This document shows, one piece after another, positions 34,752-49,403 of a DNA stretch of 64,000 nt (its first letter is position 1; every line of letters begins with the position of its first letter). This stretch comes from Bog-756 sp963734395. Lineage in GTDB: Bacteria; Actinomycetota; Acidimicrobiia; Acidimicrobiales; RAAP-2. The stretch lies in NCBI GenBank assembly GCA_963734395.1, contig CAVTGY010000007.1, positions 1,240,001 to 1,304,000 of the forward strand, written 5' to 3'. The notes under the pieces are model-generated. The model saw only the letters and a program-made list of their open reading frames with translations, did no database searches and was not told where the DNA came from. Made by a program: the position numbers and the translations under genes.

Positions 34752-36126
34752 CCCTGTGGCACGGTCGGCTGGGGACCAGCACGGCCGAGGTGGTCATGGA
34801 GTACTCCGCCAGCCTGGCGTACGACCGAGTGTTGGCGCTCGACGACCTGGTCGGCTCGCGGGCCCACGTCCGCGGACTGGGCCGGGGAGGCCTGCTCCAA
34901 GCCGACGAGGTGACCGCGCTGGTGGCCGCCCTCGACCGGGTCGAGAGCGAGCTGGCTTCGGGGACGTTTTCCTTCGCCCCCGGCGACGAGGACATCCACA
35001 CCGCAGTCGAACGGAGGGTCACCGAGATCGCCGGTGAGGTCGGTGCCAAGCTGCACACCGGGCGCAGTCGCAACGACCAGATCGCCGTCGACCTCAGGCT
35101 GTACGCCAAGCGCGAGCTGACCTCGGTGGCCTCGGAGATCCTTGCCTTCCAGGAGGTGCTGCTCACCCGGGCCAAGGAGGCCGGTGACGCCTACCTACCC
35201 GGCTACACCCATCTGCAGCGTGCGCAGCCGGTCCTTCTGGCCCACCACCTTCTTGCCCACGGGTGGGCGTTGTCCCGCGACGTCGACCGTCTGTTGGCCA
35301 CGGTCGACCGGCTCGACGTGTCGCCCCTGGGGGCAGGGGCACTGGCCGGATCGTCGTTGCCGCTCGACCCGGACGGCGTGGCCGAAGACCTCGGGTTCCG
35401 CGCCCGCTTCGAATTCACTCGACGCGGTGGCGGACCGGGACTTCGTGGCCGAAGCCCTGTTCGATCTGGCTCTGCTCGGCGTCCACCTGTCTCGCCTCGG
35501 GGGAAGAGATCGTGCTGTGGTCGACCGAGGAATTCGGATTCGCGGTGCTCGACGATTCCTATGCCACGGGAAGTTCGATGCTGCCGCAGAAGAAGAACCC
35601 CGATGTGGCCGAACTGGCGCGGGGCAAGTCGGGCCGCCTCATCGGCAATCTGACCGGGTTGCTGGTCACCCTCAAGGGCCTTCCGCTGTCCTACAACCGC
35701 GACCTGCAAGAGGACAAGGAACCCCTGTTCGACTCGGTGCGCCAGTCCCATCTGGCCCTCGCCGCCCTGGCCGGCCTGATGGCGACGATACGGTTCGACA
35801 CCGACCGGATGCAACAGGCCGCCGACGGGTCCTCGGTGGCCGCGGTGGACCTGGCCGAGTGGCTGGTGCAGCAGCGGATGCCCTTCCGTCAGGCCCATGA
35901 GGTGGTCGGCGGCCTGGTCCGGGATTCGATCGAACGGCACGTCCCCCTGGTCGAATTGGTCGAGGCCCACCCTGCCCTCGGCGCCGACGCGGTGCTCCTT
36001 CTCCAACCCGGCGTGGCGGTCACCCGACGGACGACGCCGGGGAGTGCGGGACCTCTGGCGGTCAAAGTCCAGATGGACCGGTTCGGGCACCGTCTGGAAT
36101 CGGATCGGAGTCGCCTCCCGGGCTGA
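34748..36126 (+). CDS. argH: argininosuccinate lyase, doubly frame-disrupted
   Basis: Last step, releasing arginine and fumarate. HTGRSRNDQIAVDLRLY, GYTHLQRAQPVLLAHH and the signature GSSMLPQKKNPDVAELARGK (catalytic Ser in the mobile loop) are present. Two breaks occur close together. At about 35411 frame 2 gives way to frame 3 (NSLDAVADRDFVAEALF). At the G-run 35499-35503 frame 3 gives way to frame 1 (GEEIVLWSTEEFGF). The three pieces together make one ordinary lyase of about 460 residues, so I read this as sequence error, not decay. Confidence 0.9.
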
Positions 36127-36162
36127 CCACTGCGGGGCCGTGGCCGGTGGAAAGCTACGGCG

Positions 36163-37984
36163 GTGATCGTCCTCATCCTCATCGGATTCCTCGGGGGACT
36201 GGTGACCGGTATCTCGCCGTGCATCCTTCCGGTACTCCCGGTGATCTTCGCCGCCGGCGCCGCCAGCGGGATCGACGAGGACGTGGACGAACCGCCGGTG
36301 CCCGCAACCGTGGCGGCCACCGCCGGGGCCACCGGGGCCGCGGAGGCCGTGCCGCCGCCGATACCCGCCGTCACCGGATCCGGCACCGGCGGGGAGTCGT
36401 CGCCGGCCAGGCGACTTCGCCATCGACGACCGCTGACCGTGGTCGGAGGACTGGTGCTCAGCTTCTCGGTGTTCACCCTCACCGGATCGTGGTTGCTCAG
36501 CGCCCTGGGCCTGCCCCAGGACGCCCTGCGCTGGATCGGTCTGATCGTCCTCGGCGTGGTCGGGCTGGGACTGATCGTCCCTGCGGTGGGTGATGTCCTG
36601 GAGATCCCGTTCTCCCGCATCGGGCGAGGAGGTCACCATGCCGAGGGCGGTGGATTCGTCCTCGGTCTCAGTCTCGGCCTGGTCTTCGTGCCGTGCGCCG
36701 GCCCGGTCCTGGCCGCCATCACCGTGGTCAGTGCCACCCACCGTTTCGGTGTCGAGGCCTTCGTGCTCACCGCGGCGTTCGCGGTGGGGTTCCGTCCCTT
36801 GTTGGTCTTCGCCATCCTGGGGCAACGACTCACCATGCGGATGCACCTGGTGCGGGCCCGAGCGGCACGAGTTCGCCGAATCGTCGGCGTGGTGCTGGTC
36901 GCCACCGCGCTGATCCTCGCCCTCAACCTGACCGACGGGCTGCAGACGCTGGTGCCGGGCTACACCGACGCCCTGCAGAACCACATCGAAGGCAATGCCT
37001 CGGCCAAGCAGGCCCTGGCGGGAGTGACCGGCAATCGGTCCGACCCCACCCTGGCATCCTGCAGCGCCGGCAACCCGACGTTGCAGGAATGCGGCCCCGC
37101 GCCGGCCATCCGGGGGATCACCACCTGGTTGAACACGCCGGGCGGAAGACCGCTGTCCCTCGCCGGCCTGAAGGGAAGAGTCGTACTGATCGACTTCTGG
37201 ACCTACTCGTGCATCAACTGCCAGCGATCCCTCCCCCACGTCGAGGCGTGGAACCGGGCCTATGCGGACGACGGACTCACCGTCATCGGTGTCCACACAC
37301 CCGAGTTCGCCTTCGAGCATGTGCCTTCCAACGTTGCCCAGGCGGCCAGAGCAATTGGGAGTGACCTATCCCATCGCCATCGACGACAACTACGCAACCT
37401 GGAACGCCTATGAGAACCAGTACTGGCCCGCCGAGTACCTCATCGATGCCACCGGGCAGATCCGACATGTCGATTTCGGTGAAGGACTGTACAGCCAGAC
37501 CGAGTCCTTCATCCGAGACCTCCTGGTCGCCGCCAACCCCGAGGTGGACCTTCCTCAGCCCACCGAGGTGGCCGATCGGACCCCGACCGAGCAGACCACT
37601 CCCGAGTCGTATCTGGGCTACGAGCACCCGCAGAATCTGGCCGGGCAGACCGTGGAGGAGGACCAGATGAGCACCTACCAGTCGCCGGGATCGATCCCTC
37701 AGGACGAGTACGCCTACAACGGCCAGTGGAGCATCGGGAGTGAGGCGGCCACCGCGGGGAAGGGGGCGACCCTCAGCCTTCAATTCGAGGCCGAAGACGT
37801 GTACCTGGTGTTGGGAGGCACCGGCACGGTCACCGTGACCGTCGACGGGACCCCCACCCACACCGTGGTGGTCGGTGGGGAGCCCAAGCTCTACCAGTTG
37901 GTGGGTCCGGGCCCCTACCAGCAGGGACTGCTGACCCTGGGTGTCTCCCCCGGGATACAGGCCTACGACTTCACCTTCGGCTGA
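36163..37984 (+). CDS. DipZ-like thiol-disulfide transporter: CcdA + thioredoxin + C-terminal binding domain, frame-disrupted
   Basis: Membrane protein predicted to carry reducing power across the membrane. The CcdA half has about six to eight membrane segments with paired cysteines in GISPCILPVLPVI and VFVPCAGPVLAAI, plus a polar Ala/Pro loop between helices 1 and 2. The extracytoplasmic TlpA-like thioredoxin domain has IDFWTYSCINCQRSLPH (active site C-I-N-C). The last 130 residues form the beta-rich domain of mycobacterial DipZ (YLGYEHPQNLAG, DVYLVLGGTGTVTVTV). Frame 1 passes into frame 2 at about 37351; dropping one base restores AARQLGVTYPIAIDDNYATWNAY as two overlapping segments. Start GTG 36163. 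Confidence 0.85.
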
Positions 37985-38111
37985 CCGGTCCGCGGTCGCC
38001 GCTGGATCATTCCACGCTCGGATGAACAACTGCTCCGTGTCGGGCGTAGTACCCGTTGTGCAGGAGTCAATGGTGGAACAATCAGGAACCGGCGGCAAAG
38101 GGGTGGATCCC

Positions 38112-38693
38112 ATGAGCACACCCGGATGGGCAAGACATCCTCGGCCGGCGTCGCCACGGTGGCTGGCCGGCGGCGCCCTTCTGGTGGTGGTGCTGGTGGC
38201 TGCTGCGTGCAGCTCGGGCGGAACCACCGCTGGAACCACGTCCACGGTGGCCGGCGGATCGGCTACCTCTTCTCCGGGTTCGGCGGTGGTGAAGGTGGCC
38301 AGCGTCGGTTCGCTCGGTGGGGTGTTGGTCGACGCCTCGGGCCAGACCCTCTACCGCTACACCCTGGACACCGGCGGAACATCGGCCTGCACGGGAACCT
38401 GCGCCTCCCTCTGGACTCCGTTGACGGTGCCGGCGGGAACCGCCCACGTCCTGGCGGGAACCGGTGTCAGCAGTGCTGATCTGGGGACCATCTCCCGCTC
38501 GGACGGCTCGCACCAGGTCACCTTCAAGGGAATGCCCCTGTACACCTATACCGGTGATACCAAGACCGGTGTCGCCTCCGGCCAAGGTGTCGATGGCACC
38601 TGGTTCGTGGTGAGCGGGACGGCCCCGTCGGCGGCAACCGGTACCTCATCGACGTCGACCACAGCCCCTTCCTCCGGTGGATACGGGTACTGA
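38112..38693 (+). CDS. lipoprotein with two secreted COG4315-type repeats
   Basis: A 193-residue exported protein. The N-terminus has Arg residues, a hydrophobic helix LLVVVLVAAAC and a lipobox ending at that Cys. Two repeats follow: GGVLVDASGQTLYRYTLD with ACTGTCASLWTPL, and VTFKGMPLYTYTGD with GVDGTWFVVS. The family is widespread in actinobacteria and some members lie near redox genes; molecular function is unknown. The Cys pair CTGTC may form a disulfide, which would fit the upstream thiol transporter. ATG 38112 has AAGGGGTGG about seven bases upstream. Confidence 0.82.
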   Translation: MSTPGWARHPRPASPRWLAGGALLVVVLVAAACSSGGTTAGTTSTVAGGSATSSPGSAVVKVASVGSLGGVLVDASGQTLYRYTLDTGGTSACTGTCASLWTPLTVPAGTAHVLAGTGVSSADLGTISRSDGSHQVTFKGMPLYTYTGDTKTGVASGQGVDGTWFVVSGTAPSAATGTSSTSTTAPSSGGYGY

Positions 38694-38735
38694 GCCGAGC
38701 ACCCTCGAGGGTCACGGCGGCGGGCCACGGTTCGA

Positions 38736-38741
38736 TAGGGT
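38736..38741 (+). promoter_or_regulatory. -10 element TAGGGT of the ECF sigma gene, leaderless spacing
   Basis: TAGGGT ends seven bases before GTG 38749 and decides that start over GTG 38677, which would lie inside the preceding lipoprotein gene. Confidence 0.55.
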
Positions 38742-38748
38742 TCTTCGG

Positions 38749-39276
38749 GTGGTAGCGAACGGTGGCGATTCGGCCGCCGACGAAGAGGCACTCAAAGACG
38801 CATTCGTCACCCATCGCCCCGAGTTCGCCGGTCTGGCCCGGAGGGCGCTGGGGAGCACCCATCTGGCCGAGGACGCCGTTCAGGAGACCTTCGCCCGCGC
38901 CTGGCGTTCGCGCCAGGGGTTCGATGCATCCCGCGGATCCCTCAAGACCTGGCTCTATGCCATCGAACGCAACCTGCTGGTGGACATGGCCCGGAGCCGC
39001 CAACGCCAAGACATCCGCGACAGCCTGCTGGAGAACAGCTCCGAGCCGATCGTCGATCATGTGGAGAATGCCATCGCCTCCTGGCAGGTCGAAGAGGCGG
39101 TGCGTCAACTCACCGAGGCCCATCGAACGGTCATCGTCGAGATGTACTTCAAGGGCACCACCAGCAAGGAGCTCGCGGTGGAGCTCGCGGTTCCCGAGGG
39201 GACGGTGCGGAGCCGTCTCTTCTACGCGCTCAAGGCGCTGAAACTGACCCTCGAGGAGATGGGGTGGGAGTCATGA
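38749..39276 (+). CDS. ECF-family RNA polymerase sigma factor
   Basis: Alternative sigma factor of about 175 residues. Region 2 reads FAGLARRALGSTHLAEDAVQETFARAWRSR, shown here in pieces: LAEDAVQETF, then GSLKTWLYAIERNLLVD. Region 4 has LTEAHRTVIVEMYFKG, then SKELAVELAVPEGTVRSRL. Regions 1 and 3 are absent, as in all ECF sigmas. The stop overlaps the start of a zinc-binding anti-sigma factor, the usual pairing. The upstream thiol transporter and lipoprotein are plausible regulon members, which suggests an envelope redox signal, but no target promoter could be confirmed. Confidence 0.9.
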   Translation: MVANGGDSAADEEALKDAFVTHRPEFAGLARRALGSTHLAEDAVQETFARAWRSRQGFDASRGSLKTWLYAIERNLLVDMARSRQRQDIRDSLLENSSEPIVDHVENAIASWQVEEAVRQLTEAHRTVIVEMYFKGTTSKELAVELAVPEGTVRSRLFYALKALKLTLEEMGWES

Positions 39277-39952
39277 CCGCCGTGGGGTGTTCCGAATGGC
39301 GCGGCCTTCTGGCCTTGCGAGCCATCGGGAGGAGCGGCGACGCCGACCTCGAGGGCCTGACCGACCACCTCGAACAGTGCGATCAGTGCCGTGCCGATGC
39401 GGAGGAGGTGGACACCGCGGCGGCGGCCCTGGCGCTGTTGGACAACGCACAGGTGGAACAGCTCCAGGGGGACCCGGTGGGCACCGGTCAGCTGGGGAGC
39501 CCGGCGAGCGAACCGGTGGTGGTCGCTCTCGCTACGTCCCCGCAAACGGCGCGACCAGGGCGGCGACGGTGGGTGGCGGCGACGGCGGCCGTGGCGGTGG
39601 CGGCGGCGGCGGTGGCGATCTCCCTGGTCACCCTCGGGGTGTCGTCCAACCCACCGACCAGGACGGTGGCCCTGACCGGTCAACCCGGCGTCACCGCATC
39701 GGTGGCGCTCAGTAGCCAGTCGTGGGGCACCAGAGCCACATTGAAGGAGTCCGGGCAGGCCGGGGGACAGGTGCTCACCGTGTCGATGCGGACCAACTCG
39801 GGTCGATGGTGGGTGGCGGGCAGCTATCGGACGACAGGCCGGCCGGGTACCCTTCAGGTGCAGCTCTCCGTGCGGCGCGCTCCGACCAGATCACCGATGT
39901 GTGGGTGAGCGACCAGAGCGGCCGTACGGTGTTGAACGGGTACGTCAGCTGA
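39273..39952 (+). CDS. zinc-finger anti-sigma factor, C-terminus frame-disrupted
   Basis: Membrane-anchored partner of the ECF sigma. The N-terminal anti-sigma zinc motif reads DHLEQCDQCRADAEE (H-x3-C-x2-C). A transmembrane helix (VAVAAAAVAISLVTLGV) lies near residue 110. The extracytoplasmic domain ends in a RskA-like strand VWVSDQSGRTVLNGYVS. That ending is in a different frame from the rest: the frame entered at ATG 39273 would stop at 39908 with RRAPTRSPMCG. A 1-2 base indel at about 39860-39875 is the simplest explanation. Confidence 0.82.
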
Positions 39953-40030
39953 CCGGCACCCACCCCCCAAGGGCTGAAGGATCGGTGTCGGATCCGGAGC
40001 CGCCGGCGATTGGTCGGCCCTGAGCCCTGA

Positions 40031-40059
40031 TTGACACCCTGGGACCCATGGGTTAAGGT
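40031..40059 (+). promoter_or_regulatory. rRNA operon promoter
   Basis: TTGACA (40031-40036), 17 bases, then TAAGGT (40054-40059) form a strong sigma-A type promoter 300 bases before 16S. The gap from 39953 to here shows no gene. Confidence 0.7.
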
Positions 40060-40065
40060 AACTAG

Positions 40066-40361
40066 CCCTGGTGAACGGCCTGCAAGGGTCACGCCAGGCA
40101 CCAACACAAAGGGGCCTTGGCTCCTGCATGTGGAAATACCGGCACCGACGGCTTGCGACGAGTGCCGATCGCTCCTTGAAAACGGAATAGTGATAGCCAA
40201 AAGTCAGTGCGGGCAATCGCGGGGAAACCCACGATTGCCAAGTCAATGAGCATTGGAACGGACAATGTCTGTTCTTTGCCAGTATTAAGTTGACCGAGAG
40301 GATCAGTGTCCTCGAGGTCAGCTCTTCGATTTCGGTCGGACCTCCGGGTCTGATTGGGGTC
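40066..40361 (+). other. rRNA leader with processing stem and antitermination-like boxA
   Basis: Non-coding leader. AAAACGGAATAGTGAT (40179-40194) pairs perfectly with 42038-42053 behind 16S, forming the pre-16S RNase III stem. Local hairpins: 40212-40239 (GGCAATCG/CGATTGCC), 40256-40274 and 40292-40319. TGTTCTTTG at 40270-40278 resembles boxA. It is repeated before 23S at 42181. Confidence 0.65.
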
Positions 40362-45731
<5,370 letters not shown>

Positions 45732-45841
45732 GCTCGTGCTCGCTATGGAACGCTCAGGGTGACCGCTCGTCGGTCACGCCGGGTTCGGACGCAGGTCCCG
45801 GTTGGACCGGGGGTGTCCTCGAGCTCAGGGGAGCGCACAGT

Positions 45842-45959
45842 TTCCGGTGGCCATGGCGGCGGAGAGACACCCGTTCCCATTCCGAACACGGCAGTTAAGC
45901 CCGCCAGCGCCGATGGTACTTGGGGGGTAGCCCCCTGGGAGAGTAGGACGCCGCCGGGA
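45842..45959 (+). rRNA. rrf: 5S ribosomal RNA
   Basis: 118 nt with the conserved core CCGAACACGGCAGTTAAGCC. Helix I pairs 45842-45851 with 45950-45959, which sets the ends. It lies about 110 bases after 23S in the standard 16S-23S-5S order. Confidence 0.95.
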
Positions 45960-45968
45960 TTTCTCCAG

Positions 45969-46000
45969 ACAATGCCTCCCGCTTCGGCGGGGGGCATTGT
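45969..46000 (+). terminator. rRNA operon terminator hairpin, UUCG loop, no U-tract
   Basis: A 14-bp stem (45969-45982 with 45987-46000, one G-U pair) closed by a TTCG tetraloop, ten bases past 5S. It is followed by CGCGTC instead of T residues, so it belongs to the U-less type common in actinobacteria, or it is a processing/stability hairpin. Confidence 0.7.
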
Positions 46001-46001
46001 C

Positions 46002-46029
46002 GCGTCACCAAGCGTCACCAAGCGTCACC
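46002..46029 (+). repeat. three tandem copies of a 10-base unit
   Basis: GCGTCACCAA occurs at 46002 and 46012 and in a partial third copy GCGTCACC at 46022, directly after the terminator. Likely replication slippage; no function is evident. Confidence 0.7.
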
Positions 46030-46110
46030 GGGAGGTCGAGTGCCGGCCCTTGCCACTGGATCGGACGGCGTTCGCCGGTCTGTCGCGTCGGCCGAAGCCA
46101 TGATGGTGGG

Positions 46111-46962
46111 ATGCGCCGGCTGATCCTCACCGTCACCTGCCCCGATCGCACCGGAATCGTGGCTGCAGTCACCGGGTTCATCGCCGCCCACGGGGGATGG
46201 GTGGTGGAGGCGGCCCAGCACGGCGACCTGTCCACCGGTCAGTTCTTCCAGAGGATCGAGGTGTTGGCCGACACCCTTTCCTTTGCCGCCGAAGAGTTCG
46301 GCGAGCGATTCGCCGAGGTGGCCGATGAGTTCGAGTTGGACTGGCACCTGAGCGATACCGATGTCCGGAAGCGGGTGATCATCTTGGTGAGCCGTGAGGA
46401 CCACTGCCTGGCAGACCTCCTGCATCGATGGCGCAGCGGGAGCCTTCACTGTGACATCCCGGCCGTGGTCTCCAACCATCCCGACCTACGGCCGTTGGTC
46501 GAATGGCACGGTATCGACTTCGTCCATATCCCGATGGGCGACGGTCGACGGGCCGAAGCGTTCGAGGAGATGACCACGGTCTTCGACGCCAACCGGGCCG
46601 ATGTGATCGTCCTGGCCCGATTCATGCAGATCCTTCCGGGCAACGTTTGCGAACGGTACTCCGGTCGAATCATCAACATCCATCACAGCTTCCTTCCCTC
46701 GTTCGCCGGGGCGCGGCCCTACCATCAGGCGTTCGAGAGGGGGGTGAAACTGATCGGTGCCACCTGCCATTACGTGACCGCGGAGCTGGATGCCGGTCCG
46801 ATCATCGAGCAGGACACCAGCCGCATCGACCATGGCGACAACGTGGAGGATCTTCTACGGATCGGTCGGGACATAGAACGCTCGGTGCTGGCCCGCGGAC
46901 TCCGCTGGCACCTCGAAGATCGGGTGCTCCTCAACGATCACCGTACGGTGGTCTTCGACTGA
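46111..46962 (+). CDS. purU: formyltetrahydrofolate deformylase
   Basis: Hydrolyses 10-formyl-THF to formate and THF, balancing one-carbon pools. An N-terminal ACT domain (LTVTCPDRTGIVAAVTGFI) is followed by the formyltransferase-like domain with VSREDHCLADLLHRW, the catalytic INIHHSFLPSFAGARPYHQ (Asn-His, shown in part) and a C-terminal Asp in ELDAGPIIEQD. There are 283 residues. The start is ATG 46111, giving the family N-terminus; an upstream in-frame ATG at 45997 would begin inside the terminator stem. Confidence 0.95.
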   Translation: MRRLILTVTCPDRTGIVAAVTGFIAAHGGWVVEAAQHGDLSTGQFFQRIEVLADTLSFAAEEFGERFAEVADEFELDWHLSDTDVRKRVIILVSREDHCLADLLHRWRSGSLHCDIPAVVSNHPDLRPLVEWHGIDFVHIPMGDGRRAEAFEEMTTVFDANRADVIVLARFMQILPGNVCERYSGRIINIHHSFLPSFAGARPYHQAFERGVKLIGATCHYVTAELDAGPIIEQDTSRIDHGDNVEDLLRIGRDIERSVLARGLRWHLEDRVLLNDHRTVVFD

Positions 46963-47005
46963 GTCGGAGCCACTTCGCGCACCCTGGGGTCGGCTGGTGA
47001 CCGAT

Positions 47006-47011
47006 TACACT
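47006..47011 (+). promoter_or_regulatory. -10 element TACACT of the TPR gene, leaderless spacing
   Basis: TACACT ends seven bases before ATG 47019, the same hexamer and spacing as def. Confidence 0.58.
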
Positions 47012-47018
47012 TCCGACC

Positions 47019-48209
47019 ATGGCCAAGCGCACCACCCCTGGTTCGGCGCGCCCACGGAGCCCAGGTGGACCGGCGCGAACCTCGCGGACCGATGGCGGCC
47101 GCGGTTCGGGGTCTGCCACCGGCGGCACCCGGCCCCCGAGGACCACCAAGAACAGCAAGAACGCCAGGACCACCAGCGGTAGCGGCAGACCCGGCACCAA
47201 CACCGGTGGTGCCGGCAGGAGCAGCGGCAGGACCGACGGGACCGACAGGACAGACAGCGCACAAAAGCCCCCCTCCCGAGCCCAGGTGGTCCGCAAAGGG
47301 TGGGGGAGCGTCGCTCGCAGGGGGGCGAGCACGGTGCGGGCCGGATCCGATGGCCATGGACCCGACAAAGACACCCCCGAGGGTCGCCGCCGTTCGAAGA
47401 CCCGGGCGGACGAGTTCGTCGCCGAACGCTGGGTCCGTACCGACAACCGCCGCCGGTCGACGGCGACGGGGACAGAGAGGACGCCTTCACCGGCTCATCG
47501 CGCGGTGCGGGCACCGGCGGAACTGCCACCGGATATCGCCAACGAATTGGCCACGGCGGCCGGGCCCGATTGGAACCACCTGCGGGACCGGATCACCGAA
47601 CGGATGGCAGCCGGCATAGGCGCTTACCAGCGAGAACGCTACCGGGATGCCTCCCGGATCCTCAAGACGGTGGTGGACGCCGTCCCCAATTCGGCCTCGG
47701 CACGCGAACTCCTCGGCCTCAGCCAATACCAGCAGAGCTATTGGAAAGCCGCCCTGCCCAACCTCGAGTCGTTTGCCGCGCTGACCGGCTCCGTCGACCA
47801 GCATCCGGTGCGCATGGACTGTCACCGGGCACTGGGTCGTCCAAAGCGGGTGGAGGCACTGTTCGACGAGTTGAGGAAGGGATCGCCCGACCCCGAGATC
47901 CTCTCCGAGGGTCGGCTGGTCCTGGCCGGCACCCGCGCCGACAACGGTGACCTCGGCGGGGCCATCAACCTGCTGGTCGAGGCCGGGGCCGGGCGGTTGG
48001 TGCGGAATCCAGCCCCCCGCCACCTCCGCCAGTGGTACGTGCTCGCTGATCTGACCGAACGGTCGGGAGACCTGCCCAAGGCCCGCGAGCTGTTCCTCCG
48101 GATCCTCGCCGTGGAGCCGGATGCCTACGACGTGGCCGACCGACTCGAGTCACTGGGGCCACCGACCAGAGGACGGAAGTCGCCAAACCGCTCTTCTGGC
48201 GCCCGGTAG
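47019..48209 (+). CDS. TPR-repeat protein with long basic disordered N-terminus
   Basis: A 396-residue soluble protein. Residues 1-165 are low-complexity Arg/Gly/Thr/Ser/Pro, strongly basic and probably disordered. From about 170 the chain is helical with tetratricopeptide-like repeats: GAYQRERYRDASRILKTVV, SARELLGLSQYQQSYWKAAL, and DLPKARELFLRILAVEPDAYDVADRL at the end (given in pieces). This build suggests an adaptor that binds nucleic acid or acidic partners with its tail, but that is inference. No catalytic motif is present. Its TAG stop is also the first half of the fba -10 element. Confidence 0.78.
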   Translation: MAKRTTPGSARPRSPGGPARTSRTDGGRGSGSATGGTRPPRTTKNSKNARTTSGSGRPGTNTGGAGRSSGRTDGTDRTDSAQKPPSRAQVVRKGWGSVARRGASTVRAGSDGHGPDKDTPEGRRRSKTRADEFVAERWVRTDNRRRSTATGTERTPSPAHRAVRAPAELPPDIANELATAAGPDWNHLRDRITERMAAGIGAYQRERYRDASRILKTVVDAVPNSASARELLGLSQYQQSYWKAALPNLESFAALTGSVDQHPVRMDCHRALGRPKRVEALFDELRKGSPDPEILSEGRLVLAGTRADNGDLGGAINLLVEAGAGRLVRNPAPRHLRQWYVLADLTERSGDLPKARELFLRILAVEPDAYDVADRLESLGPPTRGRKSPNRSSGAR

Positions 48210-48212
48210 GCT
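48207..48212 (+). promoter_or_regulatory. -10 element TAGGCT of fba, overlapping the TPR stop codon
   Basis: TAGGCT ends eight bases before ATG 48221. Its first three bases are the stop codon of the preceding gene. Confidence 0.58.
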
Positions 48213-48220
48213 CTACGACC

Positions 48221-49270
48221 ATGAATCTCGAACAGGTCCTCGGTGATGAGGCGGAGTCGCTGCTCGGACATACCGCAAAGGCGTTCGGAGCCGAGCACCT
48301 GCTCCTCCCTGGTCCCGACCACCTGGACAGCATCTTCATCGAGTCGGACCGGTCCCCTTCGGTCCTCCGCAACCTGGGAACCGTGTACAACAACGGCCGC
48401 CTGGCCGGAACCGGCTATCTGTCGATCCTCCCCGTAGATCAAGGTATCGAGCACTCGGCGGCGGCCAGCTTTGCCAAATTCCCCGCCTACTTCGATCCGG
48501 CCAAGCTCTGTGATCTGGCCATCGCCGGTGACTGCAATGCGATCGCCACCACCCTCGGCGGGCTGGGCATGGTCTCGCGGCGCTATGTGCACAAGATCCC
48601 TTTCATCGTGAAGCTCAACCACAACGACTTTCTCAACTACCCCAACACCTACGACCAGGTGATGTTCGCCGGCGTGACCCAGGCGTTCGACCTCGGGGCG
48701 GTGGGTGTGGGCGCCACCATCTACTTCGGCTCGGAGGGTGCCGACCGTCAGATCGTGGAGGTGTCGCGGGCGTTCGCCGAAGCCCACCGCCTGGGAATGT
48801 TCACCGTGCTTTGGTGCTATCTGCGGAATGCGGCGTTCAAGCAAGGGGACACCGACTACCACCTCTCGGCCGATCTCACAGGACAGGCCAACCACCTCGG
48901 GGTCACCATCGAGGCGGACATCATCAAGCAGAAGCAGCCGGAGAACAACGGTGGTTACAACGCGCTGCAGTTCGGGAAGACCGATCCCTTGGTCTACAGC
49001 GAACTCACCACCGACCATCCGATCGATCTCACCCGGTGGCAGGTGGTCAACTGTTATGCGGGGAGGATTCCCCTGATCAACTCCGGGGGGGAGTCGAAGG
49101 GGGCTGACGACCTGACCCAGGCGGTCCGCACTGCGGTCATCAACAAGAGGGCCGGGGGAGCGGGACTCATCGTGGGCAGAAAGGCCTTCCAGCGGCCGAC
49201 CGAGGAGGGCGCCGCACTCATCCATGCGGTCCAGGACGTCTACCTCGATCCGTCGGTCACCATCGCCTGA
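48221..49270 (+). CDS. fbaB: class I fructose-bisphosphate aldolase, FbaB/DhnA type
   Basis: Schiff-base aldolase of glycolysis and gluconeogenesis. The 349-residue length matches E. coli FbaB. ILPVDQGIEHSAAASFA near residue 70, VKLNHND near 128, ATIYFGSEG, the lysine of EADIIKQKQ near 232 (expected Schiff-base residue) and a C-terminal GGESKGADDL phosphate loop are seen. It is metal-independent and unrelated to the class II enzyme used by most actinobacteria, so it may be the sole or the gluconeogenic aldolase here. Confidence 0.92.
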   Translation: MNLEQVLGDEAESLLGHTAKAFGAEHLLLPGPDHLDSIFIESDRSPSVLRNLGTVYNNGRLAGTGYLSILPVDQGIEHSAAASFAKFPAYFDPAKLCDLAIAGDCNAIATTLGGLGMVSRRYVHKIPFIVKLNHNDFLNYPNTYDQVMFAGVTQAFDLGAVGVGATIYFGSEGADRQIVEVSRAFAEAHRLGMFTVLWCYLRNAAFKQGDTDYHLSADLTGQANHLGVTIEADIIKQKQPENNGGYNALQFGKTDPLVYSELTTDHPIDLTRWQVVNCYAGRIPLINSGGESKGADDLTQAVRTAVINKRAGGAGLIVGRKAFQRPTEEGAALIHAVQDVYLDPSVTIA

Positions 49271-49403
49271 CCGGGTCTTCCTCCGCGAACCGACACCGAT
49301 GGGCGAGCGCCTCCAGGTGGGTCTGGATGCCGGCCCGGCGTCGTCGCTGCGGCCACCAGGACCGGCGGTAGACTCGTAGCCGAACAGTACGAAGAGGAGC
49401 ACG

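Noticed and set aside
35411..35503. argH as a real pseudogene
   Set aside because: The three pieces keep every catalytic motif, and similar indels hit other essential genes; sequence error is the simpler explanation.
35203..37320. 705-codon minus-strand ORF opposite argH and the dipZ-like gene
   Set aside because: Antisense shadow; composition is that of reversed GC-rich coding sequence.
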